NCBI GenBank assembly: GCA_947179245.1
Contig: CAMXBD010000017.1
Span: 1 to 36,943, forward strand
DNA length: 36,943 bases
Source: an uncultured Lachnospiraceae bacterium
GTDB lineage: Bacteria > Bacillota > Clostridia > Lachnospirales > Lachnospiraceae
Direction of reading: 5' to 3'
A program made the translations under genes and the position numbers. Below, in pieces: positions 24,690 to 33,023 of this stretch. The notes under the pieces were generated by a model. It saw only the letters and a list, made by a program, of their open reading frames with translations, made no database searches and was not told the origin of the DNA. Positions within the stretch are counted from its first letter, which is position 1. Each line of letters opens with the position of its first letter.

Positions 24690-25724
24690 TTACCGCAGTT
24701 CCATCTCCACACGATAGCTTGTACCATCACTGACAACCCTAGCCATACTGCCGCAGATAAGCGGCATCATCGGCGGCAGATGCCCGATATCCACATCCAT
24801 CATCACCGGCACGTCGTATTTCTTAAGCATCTCATAAGCCGCCTGATAATGGTCAATGCCAAATTCCTCCACCCCCATACCGACACGCGGCCGTCCAATC
24901 AGGAACCCTTTGCAGTATTTGAACCATCCGGCATGATCCATCTGCCACATGGCACGTCTGATGCTCATCAAATTCAGGTCACACGCCTCCAGAAACCAAA
25001 GAATACCATCGTCCTTATATTTCTCCACAAATTCAGTCACCTTATCATACTTCGTACCAAGCAGGTTCACAAGACAGTCTGTACAACCGCCTAACAGCCT
25101 GCCGGAGAAATCGCTATCTGTCCTGCCATCAGGCAGGATACATTTAATAACAGTTGCTTCTGTAAGATTATACGCCTCAAAAGGATGTTCCTCATCCTTC
25201 AATGATTCTTTTTCCCACATATCATATCCCTGCATGGTCAGCTTCTTCCCCTGCAATAACATCATCGCATCCTCCAGCGATTGATGCCATGGTTCCATAC
25301 CGAAAGACGAAGCGCAGGGACCATACACAGAAGCCGTATCGCACAGCGTAGCCAGCAGAAATGTCATATTTGTGTTATCCGAATATCCCATATACCACTT
25401 AGGCGCCGCGTTACTGATCTTGTCAAAATCTACATAATCCAATGTTTCACACATCAATTCACCGCCACCACATGAAATAATGCAATCACTCGTTATGTTA
25501 CAATAATATTCTGTTAATTCAGCCCCACATTTATCCGGCGCGTTACTGATACCAACGCCTTGCTCCACGTAGCAGTTCGGTCCAAACTCCAACTGAAATC
25601 CCTGCGCGCGCCATTTCTCCTGCGCACGTATAAATCCGCTCTTATAAGGTTCCGTCGCGCATCCGAAAGATGGCGCCACAAATGCTATTGTACCGTTTTG
25701 TGGTAAAAACTTAGGATATCGCAT
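24690..25724 (-). CDS. S66 family peptidase (LD-carboxypeptidase / MccF-like)
   Basis: A cytoplasmic serine peptidase of 344 residues. The family's Ser-Glu-His triad is visible: Ser115 in WYMGYSDNTNM, Glu246 in LWFLEACDL and His315 in DVDIGHLPPMMPL. S66 enzymes either trim the terminal D-Ala from murein tetrapeptides (LdcA) or cleave modified peptides such as microcin C7 (MccF). The length and the YSDNT-type nucleophile motif fit the MccF-like branch, but the substrate is not decided. AGGAGG lies 8 nt before the ATG. First gene of an operon with DUF4250 and the ASKHA protein. Confidence 0.92.
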   Translation of the reverse strand: MRYPKFLPQNGTIAFVAPSFGCATEPYKSGFIRAQEKWRAQGFQLEFGPNCYVEQGVGISNAPDKCGAELTEYYCNITSDCIISCGGGELMCETLDYVDFDKISNAAPKWYMGYSDNTNMTFLLATLCDTASVYGPCASSFGMEPWHQSLEDAMMLLQGKKLTMQGYDMWEKESLKDEEHPFEAYNLTEATVIKCILPDGRTDSDFSGRLLGGCTDCLVNLLGTKYDKVTEFVEKYKDDGILWFLEACDLNLMSIRRAMWQMDHAGWFKYCKGFLIGRPRVGMGVEEFGIDHYQAAYEMLKKYDVPVMMDVDIGHLPPMMPLICGSMARVVSDGTSYRVEMELR

Positions 25725-25834
25725 GTTATTTTCCTCCTGTTATTCCTATTAATGCTCTTATTCCAGCATTCCTGCTGCCCTGACAGCAGTCTCATCCGAT
25801 TTAGAAACATTTAATCATTAGATTTTCCGCTTAT

Positions 25835-25863
25835 AGTTTATCATTTTGCCAGCACTATGTAAA
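25835..25863 (-). promoter_or_regulatory. Sigma-A promoter of the S66-DUF4250-ASKHA operon
   Basis: Minus strand: -35 TTTACA (25858-25863), 17-nt spacer, -10 TAAACT (25835-25840), giving a leader of about 105 nt that includes a small CTGCT/AGCAG hairpin. Confidence 0.6.
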
Positions 25864-25915
25864 TCTGCTTTGCGACCTAATTGTTCTTGTAACGTTCATG
25901 TCACGGTCTTTAACG

Positions 25916-25954
25916 AAAAACGACAGAACGCTATCATAGCCGCTCTGTCGTTTC
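25916..25954 (-). terminator. Rho-independent terminator after clpB
   Basis: 10-bp stem (AAACGACAGA / TCTGTCGTTT) with an internally paired loop (GCTATCATAGC); on the minus strand it is followed by a T-run (TTTTTCG). It lies 13 nt past the clpB stop. Confidence 0.85.
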
Positions 25955-25966
25955 TGTTCATATTTA

Positions 25967-28549
25967 TTACTTCTTCACTGCCGCCAGCTTTCCATCCTGA
26001 AGCACAATCTGAATCGTGTCTTTCGCTTCCACCTGATCCGCCAGAATCAGCTTCGCAGACAGGGTTTCGACATACTTCTGGATATATCTTTTCAACGGTC
26101 TTGCACCGTATACCGGATCATAAGCATTTTCCACGATAAACTGCTCCGTCTCCGGTGTCAGTTCGATCCGAAGTTCCCTATCTGCAAGCCGCTTGTTCAG
26201 ATCATCCACGATCAGACGAATGATACCTCCGATATTATCCTTGGTAAGCGGTTTAAAAAGGATTGTCTCATCCAGCCTGTTCAAAAACTCCGGTCTGAAG
26301 TGATTCCGCAAATCCCCCATAACCATCTCTTCCGCCTCCGGCGTGATTGCGCCCTGCGTATCAATGCCGTCCAGCAGATAATTTGCACCGATATTTGAGG
26401 TCATAATGAGGATTGTGTTTTTGAAGTCCACTGTTCTGCCCTGTGAATCCGTGATACGTCCGTCGTCAAGCACCTGCAGAAGCACATTGAACACATCGGG
26501 ATGCGCTTTCTCTATCTCATCGAAAAGCACAACCGAATACGGTTTTCTTCTGACTGCTTCGGTCAACTGCCCGCCTTCCTCGTATCCCACATATCCGGGA
26601 GGCGCTCCAATCAGTCTGGATACTGAGTATTTCTCCATATATTCGCTCATATCGATACGAACCATGTTCGTCTCATCATCAAACAGTGATGCCGCCAGCG
26701 CTTTGGCAAGCTCCGTTTTACCCACACCGGTAGGTCCTAAGAACAGGAAGGAACCAATGGGTTTGGTAGGATCTTTGATTCCCGCCTTAGAACGGATAAT
26801 GGCCTCTGTCACTTTCGTTACGCCCTCATCCTGACCGATCACCCGCTTATGCAGTTCTTCATCCAAGTGCAGTGTCTTATTCCGCTCGCTCTCCGTCAGT
26901 TTAGAAACCGGAATCCCTGTCCATCTTGAAATAATCTTCGCAATCTCTTCGTCAGAAACACTCTCATGCACAAGAGATAAGTCTTCCTTGCTGACTTTTT
27001 CCTCCTCGATCTCCAACTGCTGTTTCAAGGATGGCAGTTTCCCATAGCTTAGTTCCGCCGCTTTCTCGTAATCACCGTCACGCTGGGCAACCTGAATCTG
27101 ATTGTTTACCTCATCGATTTCCTCACGTATCTTAGACAATTTCTCCACGGAAGCCTTTTCATTCTCCCACTGTGCCATGCGGTTTCGCAGCTCTTCTTTT
27201 AGTTCTGCCAGCTCTCTCTGCAAATTCGTAAGCCGTTCCCTGCTTAGGTTGTCGTCCTCTTTTTTCAGTGCTGTCTCTTCAATCTCTAACTGCATTACTT
27301 TGCGCTGCAACTCATCAAGTTCTGTCGGCATGGAATCCAGTTCCGTCTTAATAAGCGCACACGCCTCGTCCACTAAGTCAATTGCCTTGTCAGGCAAAAA
27401 TCTGTCAGATATATATCTGTTAGACAGTACCGCCGCACTGACCAACGCGTTATCCATGATTTTCACCCCGTGGAAAACCTCATACCGTTCTTTTAAACCG
27501 CGCAGGATGGATATGGTGTCTTCCACCGTCGGCTCTTCCACCATAACAGGCTGAAAACGTCTCTCGAGCGCCGCGTCCTTCTCAATATACTGGCGGTATT
27601 CGTCCAACGTAGTAGCTCCGATGCAGTGCAGTTCACCTCGCGCAAGCATAGGTTTCAGCATGTTTCCGGCATCCATAGCACCGTCCGTCTTACCCGCTCC
27701 CACAATGGTATGCAGCTCATCTATAAAAAGAATAATCTGTCCGTCGCTGTTCTTCACATCATCCAGCACCGCCTTCAGACGCTCCTCAAACTCACCCCTG
27801 TATTTCGCACCTGCAACAAGAGCGCCCATATCCAGTGCAAAAATCTTCTTATCTTTCAGTCCTTCAGGCACATCTCCCCTGACGATACGCTGTGCCAGCC
27901 CCTCCGCCACCGCAGTCTTACCGACACCGGGTTCACCGATTAACACCGGATTATTCTTCGTCTTGCGGGACAGGATACGTATCACATTACGAATCTCGTT
28001 ATCTCTGCCGATTACAGGATCAAGCTTCTGGCTTCTGGCTTTTTCCACCAAGTCCTGACCGTACTTCTCCAAAGTATCATAAGTCGCCTCCGGATTATCA
28101 GAAGTCACCCGCTGATTGCCCCTTACTGTGGACAACGCCTGAAGGAAGCGCTCTCTCGTAATACCGAACTCTCTGAAAATCTCCTTAATCTCTCTGTTGG
28201 GCTGTTTCAGCATTGCCAAAAACAGATGTTCCACGGACACATACTCATCACTGAGCGCCTTGGCTTCATCCTCCGCTCCGAGAAGGGCCTTATTCAGATC
28301 CTGCCCGATATAGATCTGCCCGCCCTGAACCTTCGTACGTTTGCGAAGCCCCTGCTCCACGCGGTTTACGAAGTATTCCTTCTGTATTTCCATCTTTTCA
28401 ACTAATTTTAAAATCAAGCTGTCGTCAATGGTGAGAAGACTGTAAAGCAAGTGCTCCTGCTCAATCTCCTGATTGCCGTATTCGTATGCCAGTTTCTCAC
28501 ATTGCTCTACTGCCTGTATGGATTTCTGCGTAAATTTCGTTAAATTCAT
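25967..28549 (-). CDS. clpB: ATP-dependent chaperone ClpB
   Basis: ClpB is a hexameric AAA+ disaggregase that works with DnaK to rescue aggregated proteins. The 860 residues show the N-terminal Clp repeat domain (1-145), first ATPase domain with [13 protein letters not shown] (205-217), the long coiled-coil middle domain with [16 protein letters not shown] heptads (about 400-530), second ATPase domain with [14 protein letters not shown] (about 605) and the C-terminal domain. It lacks the ClpP-docking IGF/IGL loop expected in ClpA/ClpC. The start is the ATG with GAGGAGG 8 nt upstream, not the upstream frame. CIRCE covers its promoter. Confidence 0.97.
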   Translation of the reverse strand: MNLTKFTQKSIQAVEQCEKLAYEYGNQEIEQEHLLYSLLTIDDSLILKLVEKMEIQKEYFVNRVEQGLRKRTKVQGGQIYIGQDLNKALLGAEDEAKALSDEYVSVEHLFLAMLKQPNREIKEIFREFGITRERFLQALSTVRGNQRVTSDNPEATYDTLEKYGQDLVEKARSQKLDPVIGRDNEIRNVIRILSRKTKNNPVLIGEPGVGKTAVAEGLAQRIVRGDVPEGLKDKKIFALDMGALVAGAKYRGEFEERLKAVLDDVKNSDGQIILFIDELHTIVGAGKTDGAMDAGNMLKPMLARGELHCIGATTLDEYRQYIEKDAALERRFQPVMVEEPTVEDTISILRGLKERYEVFHGVKIMDNALVSAAVLSNRYISDRFLPDKAIDLVDEACALIKTELDSMPTELDELQRKVMQLEIEETALKKEDDNLSRERLTNLQRELAELKEELRNRMAQWENEKASVEKLSKIREEIDEVNNQIQVAQRDGDYEKAAELSYGKLPSLKQQLEIEEEKVSKEDLSLVHESVSDEEIAKIISRWTGIPVSKLTESERNKTLHLDEELHKRVIGQDEGVTKVTEAIIRSKAGIKDPTKPIGSFLFLGPTGVGKTELAKALAASLFDDETNMVRIDMSEYMEKYSVSRLIGAPPGYVGYEEGGQLTEAVRRKPYSVVLFDEIEKAHPDVFNVLLQVLDDGRITDSQGRTVDFKNTILIMTSNIGANYLLDGIDTQGAITPEAEEMVMGDLRNHFRPEFLNRLDETILFKPLTKDNIGGIIRLIVDDLNKRLADRELRIELTPETEQFIVENAYDPVYGARPLKRYIQKYVETLSAKLILADQVEAKDTIQIVLQDGKLAAVKK

Positions 28550-28609
28550 AGTACACACCTCCTCGCTGAATGGATAGCATTCTGCCTTGTCTGTTCTATT
28601 TACACTATC

Positions 28610-28638
28610 ACAATACAACGGATTGTTAGCACTGTCAA
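28610..28638 (-). promoter_or_regulatory. Sigma-A promoter of clpB
   Basis: Minus strand: -35 TTGACA (28633-28638), 17-nt spacer, -10 TATTGT (28610-28615). The -35 lies within the CIRCE element. Confidence 0.85.
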
Positions 28639-28652
28639 GAGGTGAGTGCTAA
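28626..28652. promoter_or_regulatory. CIRCE operator (HrcA site)
   Basis: TTAGCACTG - 9 nt - GAGTGCTAA, matching the CIRCE consensus with a single arm mismatch (G for C at 28634). It overlaps the clpB -35, the position at which HrcA blocks transcription until heat or misfolding stress. Confidence 0.93.
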
Positions 28653-28700
28653 AATTGTATAAACTCTTTCTTATAAGATGATAAAATAAAGATTACGCAA

Positions 28701-29582
28701 TCAAATGTTTCCTATATTTTCTTCTGTCAATTCTTGAAACGGAATCTCTATTCTTGTGCCTCCCAGTCCCTGTTCCTTCCGCCATTCCTCGTAGATATTT
28801 TTGCTGACAGGTACTGTGGATGTCATATCATACGTCCCGCTCTCCATCAAATAATACACGATGCCGCTTTTTTCCACATCTATTTCCTCCGGATACGGAT
28901 TACCGTCATAGTCCTGCTCCCTGAATGCCTTTTCCCATGCGTCCACCATAAAAATACACTGATAACTGTCTGCTTCCGCCTGATACCGATGGATCGTGTA
29001 CGGCCAGAAATCTCCTAAAGGCGCCAGCCCCTGATTATGGGACCACCCTTCCTCTATCAGCCCGTTTTCATAAAAAACCCCGCCGGGAAAGCCCGAATAT
29101 TCTTCCCGCACTGTGTCTGTTTCTTCATCATAATCATAAACTATTTCCCGCATGCCTGCCGTATAAGTCGATGTAATGCAGAGTATCAATTCCTCCTCTC
29201 CGTCTTTATCCACATCAAAAATCGCAAATTTATTATCAGCTCCGTCAGAACCGCAGTCTGTTCCATCGGGATAGATCTGTTTCGTGATAATATCTGTCAG
29301 CACCGACTGATATTTTTGCAGCCTTGCCGACTTGGTATCTTTCTCCTCATCTTCCGGGATATCCTGTGAAATGATCTGACCGGATTCTGCTTCCTGCTGT
29401 TTTCCCTCTTCCTCCGGCAGTTCTCTCGCCGGACTCTCATCCTCTATCATTCCTGTTTCTTCCTTAGCAAATTCCTCTTTACCACATCCGGTCAGCATGA
29501 GAACTGCCAACACATACATAACTGTTGTTATTTTCTTTGCACTGTGTTTTATCATTTTATCACTATGCCTCTCTTTCTTCAT
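28701..29582 (-). CDS. Lipoprotein, third gene of the BlaI-BlaR1 operon
   Basis: A 293-residue lipoprotein with a basic N-terminus, hydrophobic segment and lipobox VLMLTGCG (Cys33), then an acidic linker (residues 38-80). The outer domain contains FDVDKDGEEELILCI, an EF-hand-like Asp-rich loop seen in many secreted proteins of gut Clostridia, and conserved-looking aromatic blocks (WSHNQGLAPLGDFWPYTIHR). No named family recognised. It starts 3 nt past the BlaR1 stop, so it is translated from the same message. A second ATG at 29555 is also possible. Confidence 0.7.
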   Translation of the reverse strand: MKKERHSDKMIKHSAKKITTVMYVLAVLMLTGCGKEEFAKEETGMIEDESPARELPEEEGKQQEAESGQIISQDIPEDEEKDTKSARLQKYQSVLTDIITKQIYPDGTDCGSDGADNKFAIFDVDKDGEEELILCITSTYTAGMREIVYDYDEETDTVREEYSGFPGGVFYENGLIEEGWSHNQGLAPLGDFWPYTIHRYQAEADSYQCIFMVDAWEKAFREQDYDGNPYPEEIDVEKSGIVYYLMESGTYDMTSTVPVSKNIYEEWRKEQGLGGTRIEIPFQELTEENIGNI

Positions 29583-29585
29583 AAT

Positions 29586-31367
29586 CTAATGCTGGGCTCC
29601 CTCAAGGTAGGGACCATAAATATTGTTTAGCGCCATAATCTCCATATCCATTTCTATCTCATAAAAAGTACCGTCTTCCATTGTCAATTTCAGGCAGTCA
29701 GGCTCACTCTCAAATGCCGGTTCTATTTTGGAGACCATTCCCTCTGGGCATAACGGGCTGTGTTCCAGAAACCAGACCGCCCATTCTTCTTTTTCCATCG
29801 ACTCTGCATTTTCCGGATGCACCAGCTGCTGCACATCCGAGTACCACACTCTTCTGGCGCTTACGATATCAATGGATGGAATATTGTCATAGCCGTCTTT
29901 TTCTCCCATGTTGTAGCTGTAAAACACCCTGCTGTGCTCCATATCATCTTCGTTCCGGGCGAAAACCAGCATACCAATCTCATTATAACCATAGAAACAT
30001 TCTTCCATCTGATATCCTGTCAGATCATATAGTTCCCTGAGTGCCCTCCTCGCCAGATTCTCTATCCTCTCCTGCTCTTCCCTTCCGGTCAGGTCTGTCA
30101 GCCAGTATACAGAAGACGTATAACTCAGATTCGGTTCTCTGTAACCTTCCCTATGCCCCTGCGGGTAAAGCCGGATGCCTGTTTCCTTTTCTTCCTCCCG
30201 ATCTTCTTGCGCATTCTCTATCCCAGAAGCCTTTACCCGGTCTAAGACATCCGTGCTGTTTTCTTTCTTGGCTGAATCCGTCTCTCCCCCTGCTGCCTTT
30301 TCTGGTTCATTCCCAGCCTGTGCATTCGATTCCCGGATTGCTTCTTCTTCCGCCATTACTCTCTGTGCCGGAAAGCAAAGTCCACATAAAAACATAAGAA
30401 GCAACAGACTGACAGGCAGCGTCCATAATCTTGTCCTTTTATGTTCCGACACGATATTTTCCAGCCGTCTCTTCATATTTTTTCCTTTTCCGGAAATCGG
30501 AGTAATTCCATGAACAAGCATTCCTGACTTCTGCACTTCCTGCACAATTTCCAGCAAAGCATAGCCATACGCCTTTCTCTCCGATAACGCGGCACCCTTC
30601 AGTGCCCTTGCATCACAGGCAAATTCCGCATCCTCACGGGCACAAGCCGCTCCCAGCCATACAAGCGGATTCCACCAGTAAATAACACATAGAAAAATCC
30701 GGAACGACGTCCAGATGTGATCTTTCTGCCTATAATGTGTCTCTTCGTGCAGAAGCGCCAGCCAACACAATTCCCTGTTCTTTGCCGTCTGTTCCGAAAG
30801 CAGGATGCAGGGATGAAAAAAACCGAACAGACAAGGAGACGCTGCTTCCTTCTGGACATAAACTGGCAACAGTCTTTTCTCTGGCAGCCGTTTCATATGT
30901 TTTATACTCTGTTTCAAACGCCAGTTTGCCAAAATAGCATAACCGCCGCAGAGAATACTTCCTAATGACCAGATATAAGGCAGCCAGTTTAATATGTCCG
31001 TTCTCTGATGGTCCAACATCCTTTCCGCTTTCATTTCCCCTTGAATGTCTTCTCTGCTTCCAGTCTGGAAAACCGCTTCTGTTGTCCCGCTTATTCCCAC
31101 TATCTCTGTATCCTGCCCATAATCCATAATATTTACATTATCTGCAATGTCTTCTTCACCACTTCCATCAAACACCAGAGCTTCCCCTGCCGCCTCTGGC
31201 AATACAGGAACCGGAATCAGCGTAAACGGAAACAGCAGCCGGACTGCCGGAACCAGCCAAAGCATATACAATATTCCTGCCGGTATCTTGTTTCGCAATG
31301 TGCCCCGGATGAGAAGCATCATCCCAATCAAACTCCCTGAACCGACAAGAAAACCGATAAATCTCAT
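29586..31367 (-). CDS. M56 family metallopeptidase, BlaR1/MecR1-like antirepressor
   Basis: A 593-residue membrane protein. Hydrophobic segments at about 1-20, 29-52, 128-147 and 222-242 flank a zinc peptidase site HEETHYRQKD (207-216) with a downstream CAREDAEFACDARAL block, as in BlaR1/MecR1. A final membrane segment (about 312-335) leads to an outer domain of about 250 residues. That domain does not resemble the penicillin-binding sensor of BlaR1: I see no S-x-x-K, S-x-N or K-T-G set. Signal binding would activate the peptidase and inactivate the BlaI-type repressor encoded just upstream, with which it shares one base (TAATG). Confidence 0.88.
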   Translation of the reverse strand: MRFIGFLVGSGSLIGMMLLIRGTLRNKIPAGILYMLWLVPAVRLLFPFTLIPVPVLPEAAGEALVFDGSGEEDIADNVNIMDYGQDTEIVGISGTTEAVFQTGSREDIQGEMKAERMLDHQRTDILNWLPYIWSLGSILCGGYAILANWRLKQSIKHMKRLPEKRLLPVYVQKEAASPCLFGFFHPCILLSEQTAKNRELCWLALLHEETHYRQKDHIWTSFRIFLCVIYWWNPLVWLGAACAREDAEFACDARALKGAALSERKAYGYALLEIVQEVQKSGMLVHGITPISGKGKNMKRRLENIVSEHKRTRLWTLPVSLLLLMFLCGLCFPAQRVMAEEEAIRESNAQAGNEPEKAAGGETDSAKKENSTDVLDRVKASGIENAQEDREEEKETGIRLYPQGHREGYREPNLSYTSSVYWLTDLTGREEQERIENLARRALRELYDLTGYQMEECFYGYNEIGMLVFARNEDDMEHSRVFYSYNMGEKDGYDNIPSIDIVSARRVWYSDVQQLVHPENAESMEKEEWAVWFLEHSPLCPEGMVSKIEPAFESEPDCLKLTMEDGTFYEIEMDMEIMALNNIYGPYLEGAQH

Positions 31368-31753
31368 TATTCATCCCTCTTTTCTCCCGCCTGATCCAAA
31401 ATGCTTTTTAGTTCCGCAATATCCTCCTTGGACAACTCACGCTCTTTTACTGCATTACTGACCATATAGAGCAGATTCCCTTGATATACCCGATCCAAAA
31501 TGGATGCAGTTTCCTCCTTCACTGTCTCTTCCCTGTTCCATACAGCAAAATATTGTTTCACTTTTCCGCTTTCATCTATGCCGACAGCGCCCTTTTCCAG
31601 CATTCGCTTCAGAAAAGATGTCACTGCATGCTTTGTCCATCTCTTTTTTTCCTGCAGCGCATCGCAAATCTCCCGCAAACCCGCCGGTCCGCGCTCCCAA
31701 AGCACCTGCATAATATACCATTCGTTTTCCGACAAACCTTTTCTGTAATTCAC
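31367..31753 (-). CDS. BlaI/MecI/CopY family transcriptional repressor
   Basis: A 128-residue winged-helix repressor. KGLSENEWYIMQVLWERGPAGLREICDAL and WTKHAVTSFLKRMLEKGAVGI form the DNA-binding fold; the C-terminal helix (EDIAELKSILDQ) dimerises. GTG at 31753 is chosen because GGGAGG lies 10 nt upstream; the ATG at 31771 would put the ribosome site inside the gene and almost at the transcription start. It represses its own operon through the 24-bp palindrome at 31771-31794 (inferred). Confidence 0.92.
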   Translation of the reverse strand: MNYRKGLSENEWYIMQVLWERGPAGLREICDALQEKKRWTKHAVTSFLKRMLEKGAVGIDESGKVKQYFAVWNREETVKEETASILDRVYQGNLLYMVSNAVKERELSKEDIAELKSILDQAGEKRDE

Positions 31754-31770
31754 AAGTATTCTGCCTCCCA

Positions 31771-31794
31771 TTTGTTAATCATTTGATTCACAAA
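31771..31794. promoter_or_regulatory. Operator palindrome of the BlaI-type repressor
   Basis: TTTGTGAATCA - AA - TGATTAACAAA (minus strand): 11-bp arms with 10 of 11 paired, directly downstream of the -10 and covering the expected transcription start. It differs from the staphylococcal TACA/TGTA bla operator. Confidence 0.65.
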
Positions 31795-31795
31795 A

Positions 31796-31824
31796 ACTTT
31801 ACCATACAATAAAAAAATAGTCAA
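31796..31824 (-). promoter_or_regulatory. Sigma-A promoter of the blaI-blaR1-lipoprotein operon
   Basis: Minus strand: -35 TTGACT (31819-31824), 17-nt spacer, -10 TAAAGT (31796-31801). Confidence 0.75.
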
Positions 31825-31837
31825 GATAGAGAAAACA

Positions 31838-31873
31838 AGCAGTTTGCAATAAGTAAGGTCATTGCTAACTGCT
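31838..31873 (-). terminator. Rho-independent terminator after the Fpg/Nei-like gene
   Basis: 13-bp arms with one mismatch (AGCAGTTTGCAAT / ATTGCTAACTGCT), 10-nt loop, and TGTTTTCT after it on the minus strand, 30 nt past the gene's stop. Confidence 0.8.
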
Positions 31874-31902
31874 CGTCTCCTCTATCTTCACCACTTCATT
31901 TA

Positions 31903-32730
31903 CTAGTATCTTCTCTGACAATGCTCACAAAAGTACACCGTTCCACCCATGTAATTTGCTTTGCCAATTTCATATCCGCATTTCATACACGGTTCATATA
32001 AAGAGTTTTTACTAAGTTGTGTAATATATCCGCCCTTATTTCCAAACAGATCCTTTTCCGTATCGCGTCCCCCGCATTCGCACATTTTCTTCAGCATTTT
32101 CCTGACTGACGTATATAATGACTCAAAATCTTCTTCTGTCGCTTCACGCATATCAAAACGAGGGTCTATACCGGCATCCCACAAAATATCCTGCAGTACA
32201 CCATTCCCCAGTCCCGGTATACGCTGCTTGGTTGCAAGAAACTCCTTTGCCGACATTTTCTTAGCACCGCTCGGATAAAGGCTTTTAAAATAATCATAAG
32301 TAAACTCATCCGTTAACGGACTTGCCTTACTACTGGAAGAAATATAATATTCTTCCGTACATTTTCCCTTCGGGCAACCAGAAATAAAACCATACATCTG
32401 AATTGATACAAAAATTGCCGTTTCATCGTCAAAATAGATTGCCATCTGATGTTTATGAGGGAATTTTCTTTTATCCTCAAAATATTTCGGACAGGCTCCG
32501 TCAGCAAACGTAATCATACTGTCCCCGGTATCTATCTCAACCATGCCGCCATGGTACGTTGCTCCCACAATTGTCTGCCCCTCCAAATACTCAGAATATC
32601 TGTCCATATCTCCATGAAAAAAAGCAAACTTATGAGGTGTATGCATCATCTCGATACTACTGATTATTTTCCCTTTCAATGTCTGTTCAATCTGCTTTGA
32701 TATGGTATAACTTTCCGGTAACTCTAACAT
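31903..32730 (-). CDS. Fpg/Nei family DNA glycosylase-like protein, atypical N-terminus
   Basis: A 275-residue member of the Fpg/endonuclease VIII superfamily, which removes oxidised bases. The helix-two-turn-helix RIPGLGNGVLQDILWDAGIDPR (about 168-189) and the C-terminal zinc finger CMKCGYEI...YFCEHCQRRY are clear. The N-terminus reads MLELPES: Glu3 is kept but position 2 is Leu, not the Pro whose amine forms the Schiff base in Fpg and Nei. The start is secure (GGAGG, 7 nt). Either chemistry differs or activity is lost. A tandem-hairpin leader lies just upstream. Confidence 0.85.
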   Translation of the reverse strand: MLELPESYTISKQIEQTLKGKIISSIEMMHTPHKFAFFHGDMDRYSEYLEGQTIVGATYHGGMVEIDTGDSMITFADGACPKYFEDKRKFPHKHQMAIYFDDETAIFVSIQMYGFISGCPKGKCTEEYYISSSSKASPLTDEFTYDYFKSLYPSGAKKMSAKEFLATKQRIPGLGNGVLQDILWDAGIDPRFDMREATEEDFESLYTSVRKMLKKMCECGGRDTEKDLFGNKGGYITQLSKNSLYEPCMKCGYEIGKANYMGGTVYFCEHCQRRY

Positions 32731-32753
32731 ATTTTTTCCTCCAAGCGTTTTCT

Positions 32754-32814
32754 ACAGAAGTGGCTCTCCTTGGGCCACTTCTACAGATGTGGCTTCCCTT
32801 GGAGCCACTTCTGT
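32754..32814. repeat. 61-nt element with nested and tandem inverted repeats
   Basis: Outer arms ACAGAAGTGGCTC (32754-32766) and GAGCCACTTCTGT (32802-32814) are perfectly complementary over 13 bp. Inside, two shorter hairpins exist: GAAGTGGC with GCCACTTC (left) and AGATGTGGCT with AGCCACTTCT (right, one mismatch). Thus one long or two short stems can form, in mutual exclusion. It lies 24 nt before the glycosylase ATG and would be in its leader. No T-run follows on either strand. Confidence 0.7.
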
Positions 32815-32931
32815 TAATATACCACCTTAAATATGACATCTGTATGGCAACATTAAGCATATCTTGTAATTTTTATTCGTATCCTCAAAAATTGCGTTTT
32901 TCTCTTACTTCCACAAACCTGTGTGTAGCAA

Positions 32932-33003
32932 AAAATAAAATGCCATATCTGACACATATTATACATATTTCAATCTAATATGTCAGATTAGGCATTTTAT
33001 TTT
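32932..33003. terminator. Strong bidirectional terminator after zorB
   Basis: Nearly 30-bp imperfect stem: 13 bp AAAATAAAATGCC / GGCATTTTATTTT, then ATCTGACA / TGTCAGAT-type pairing. T-rich ends on both strands (minus: TTTTATTTTTTGC). It closes the zorAB unit 21 nt past the zorB stop. Confidence 0.88.
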
Positions 33004-33023
33004 CTCTGTAACAGCTTTATATC

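Noticed and set aside
29586-31367. Beta-lactam resistance sensor (BlaR1 proper)
   Set aside because: The peptidase core matches, but the outer domain lacks the penicillin-binding motifs and no beta-lactamase gene is linked.
32754-32814. Short CRISPR array
   Set aside because: Only two imperfect units that are themselves self-complementary, with no spacer-like sequence between them and no cas genes.
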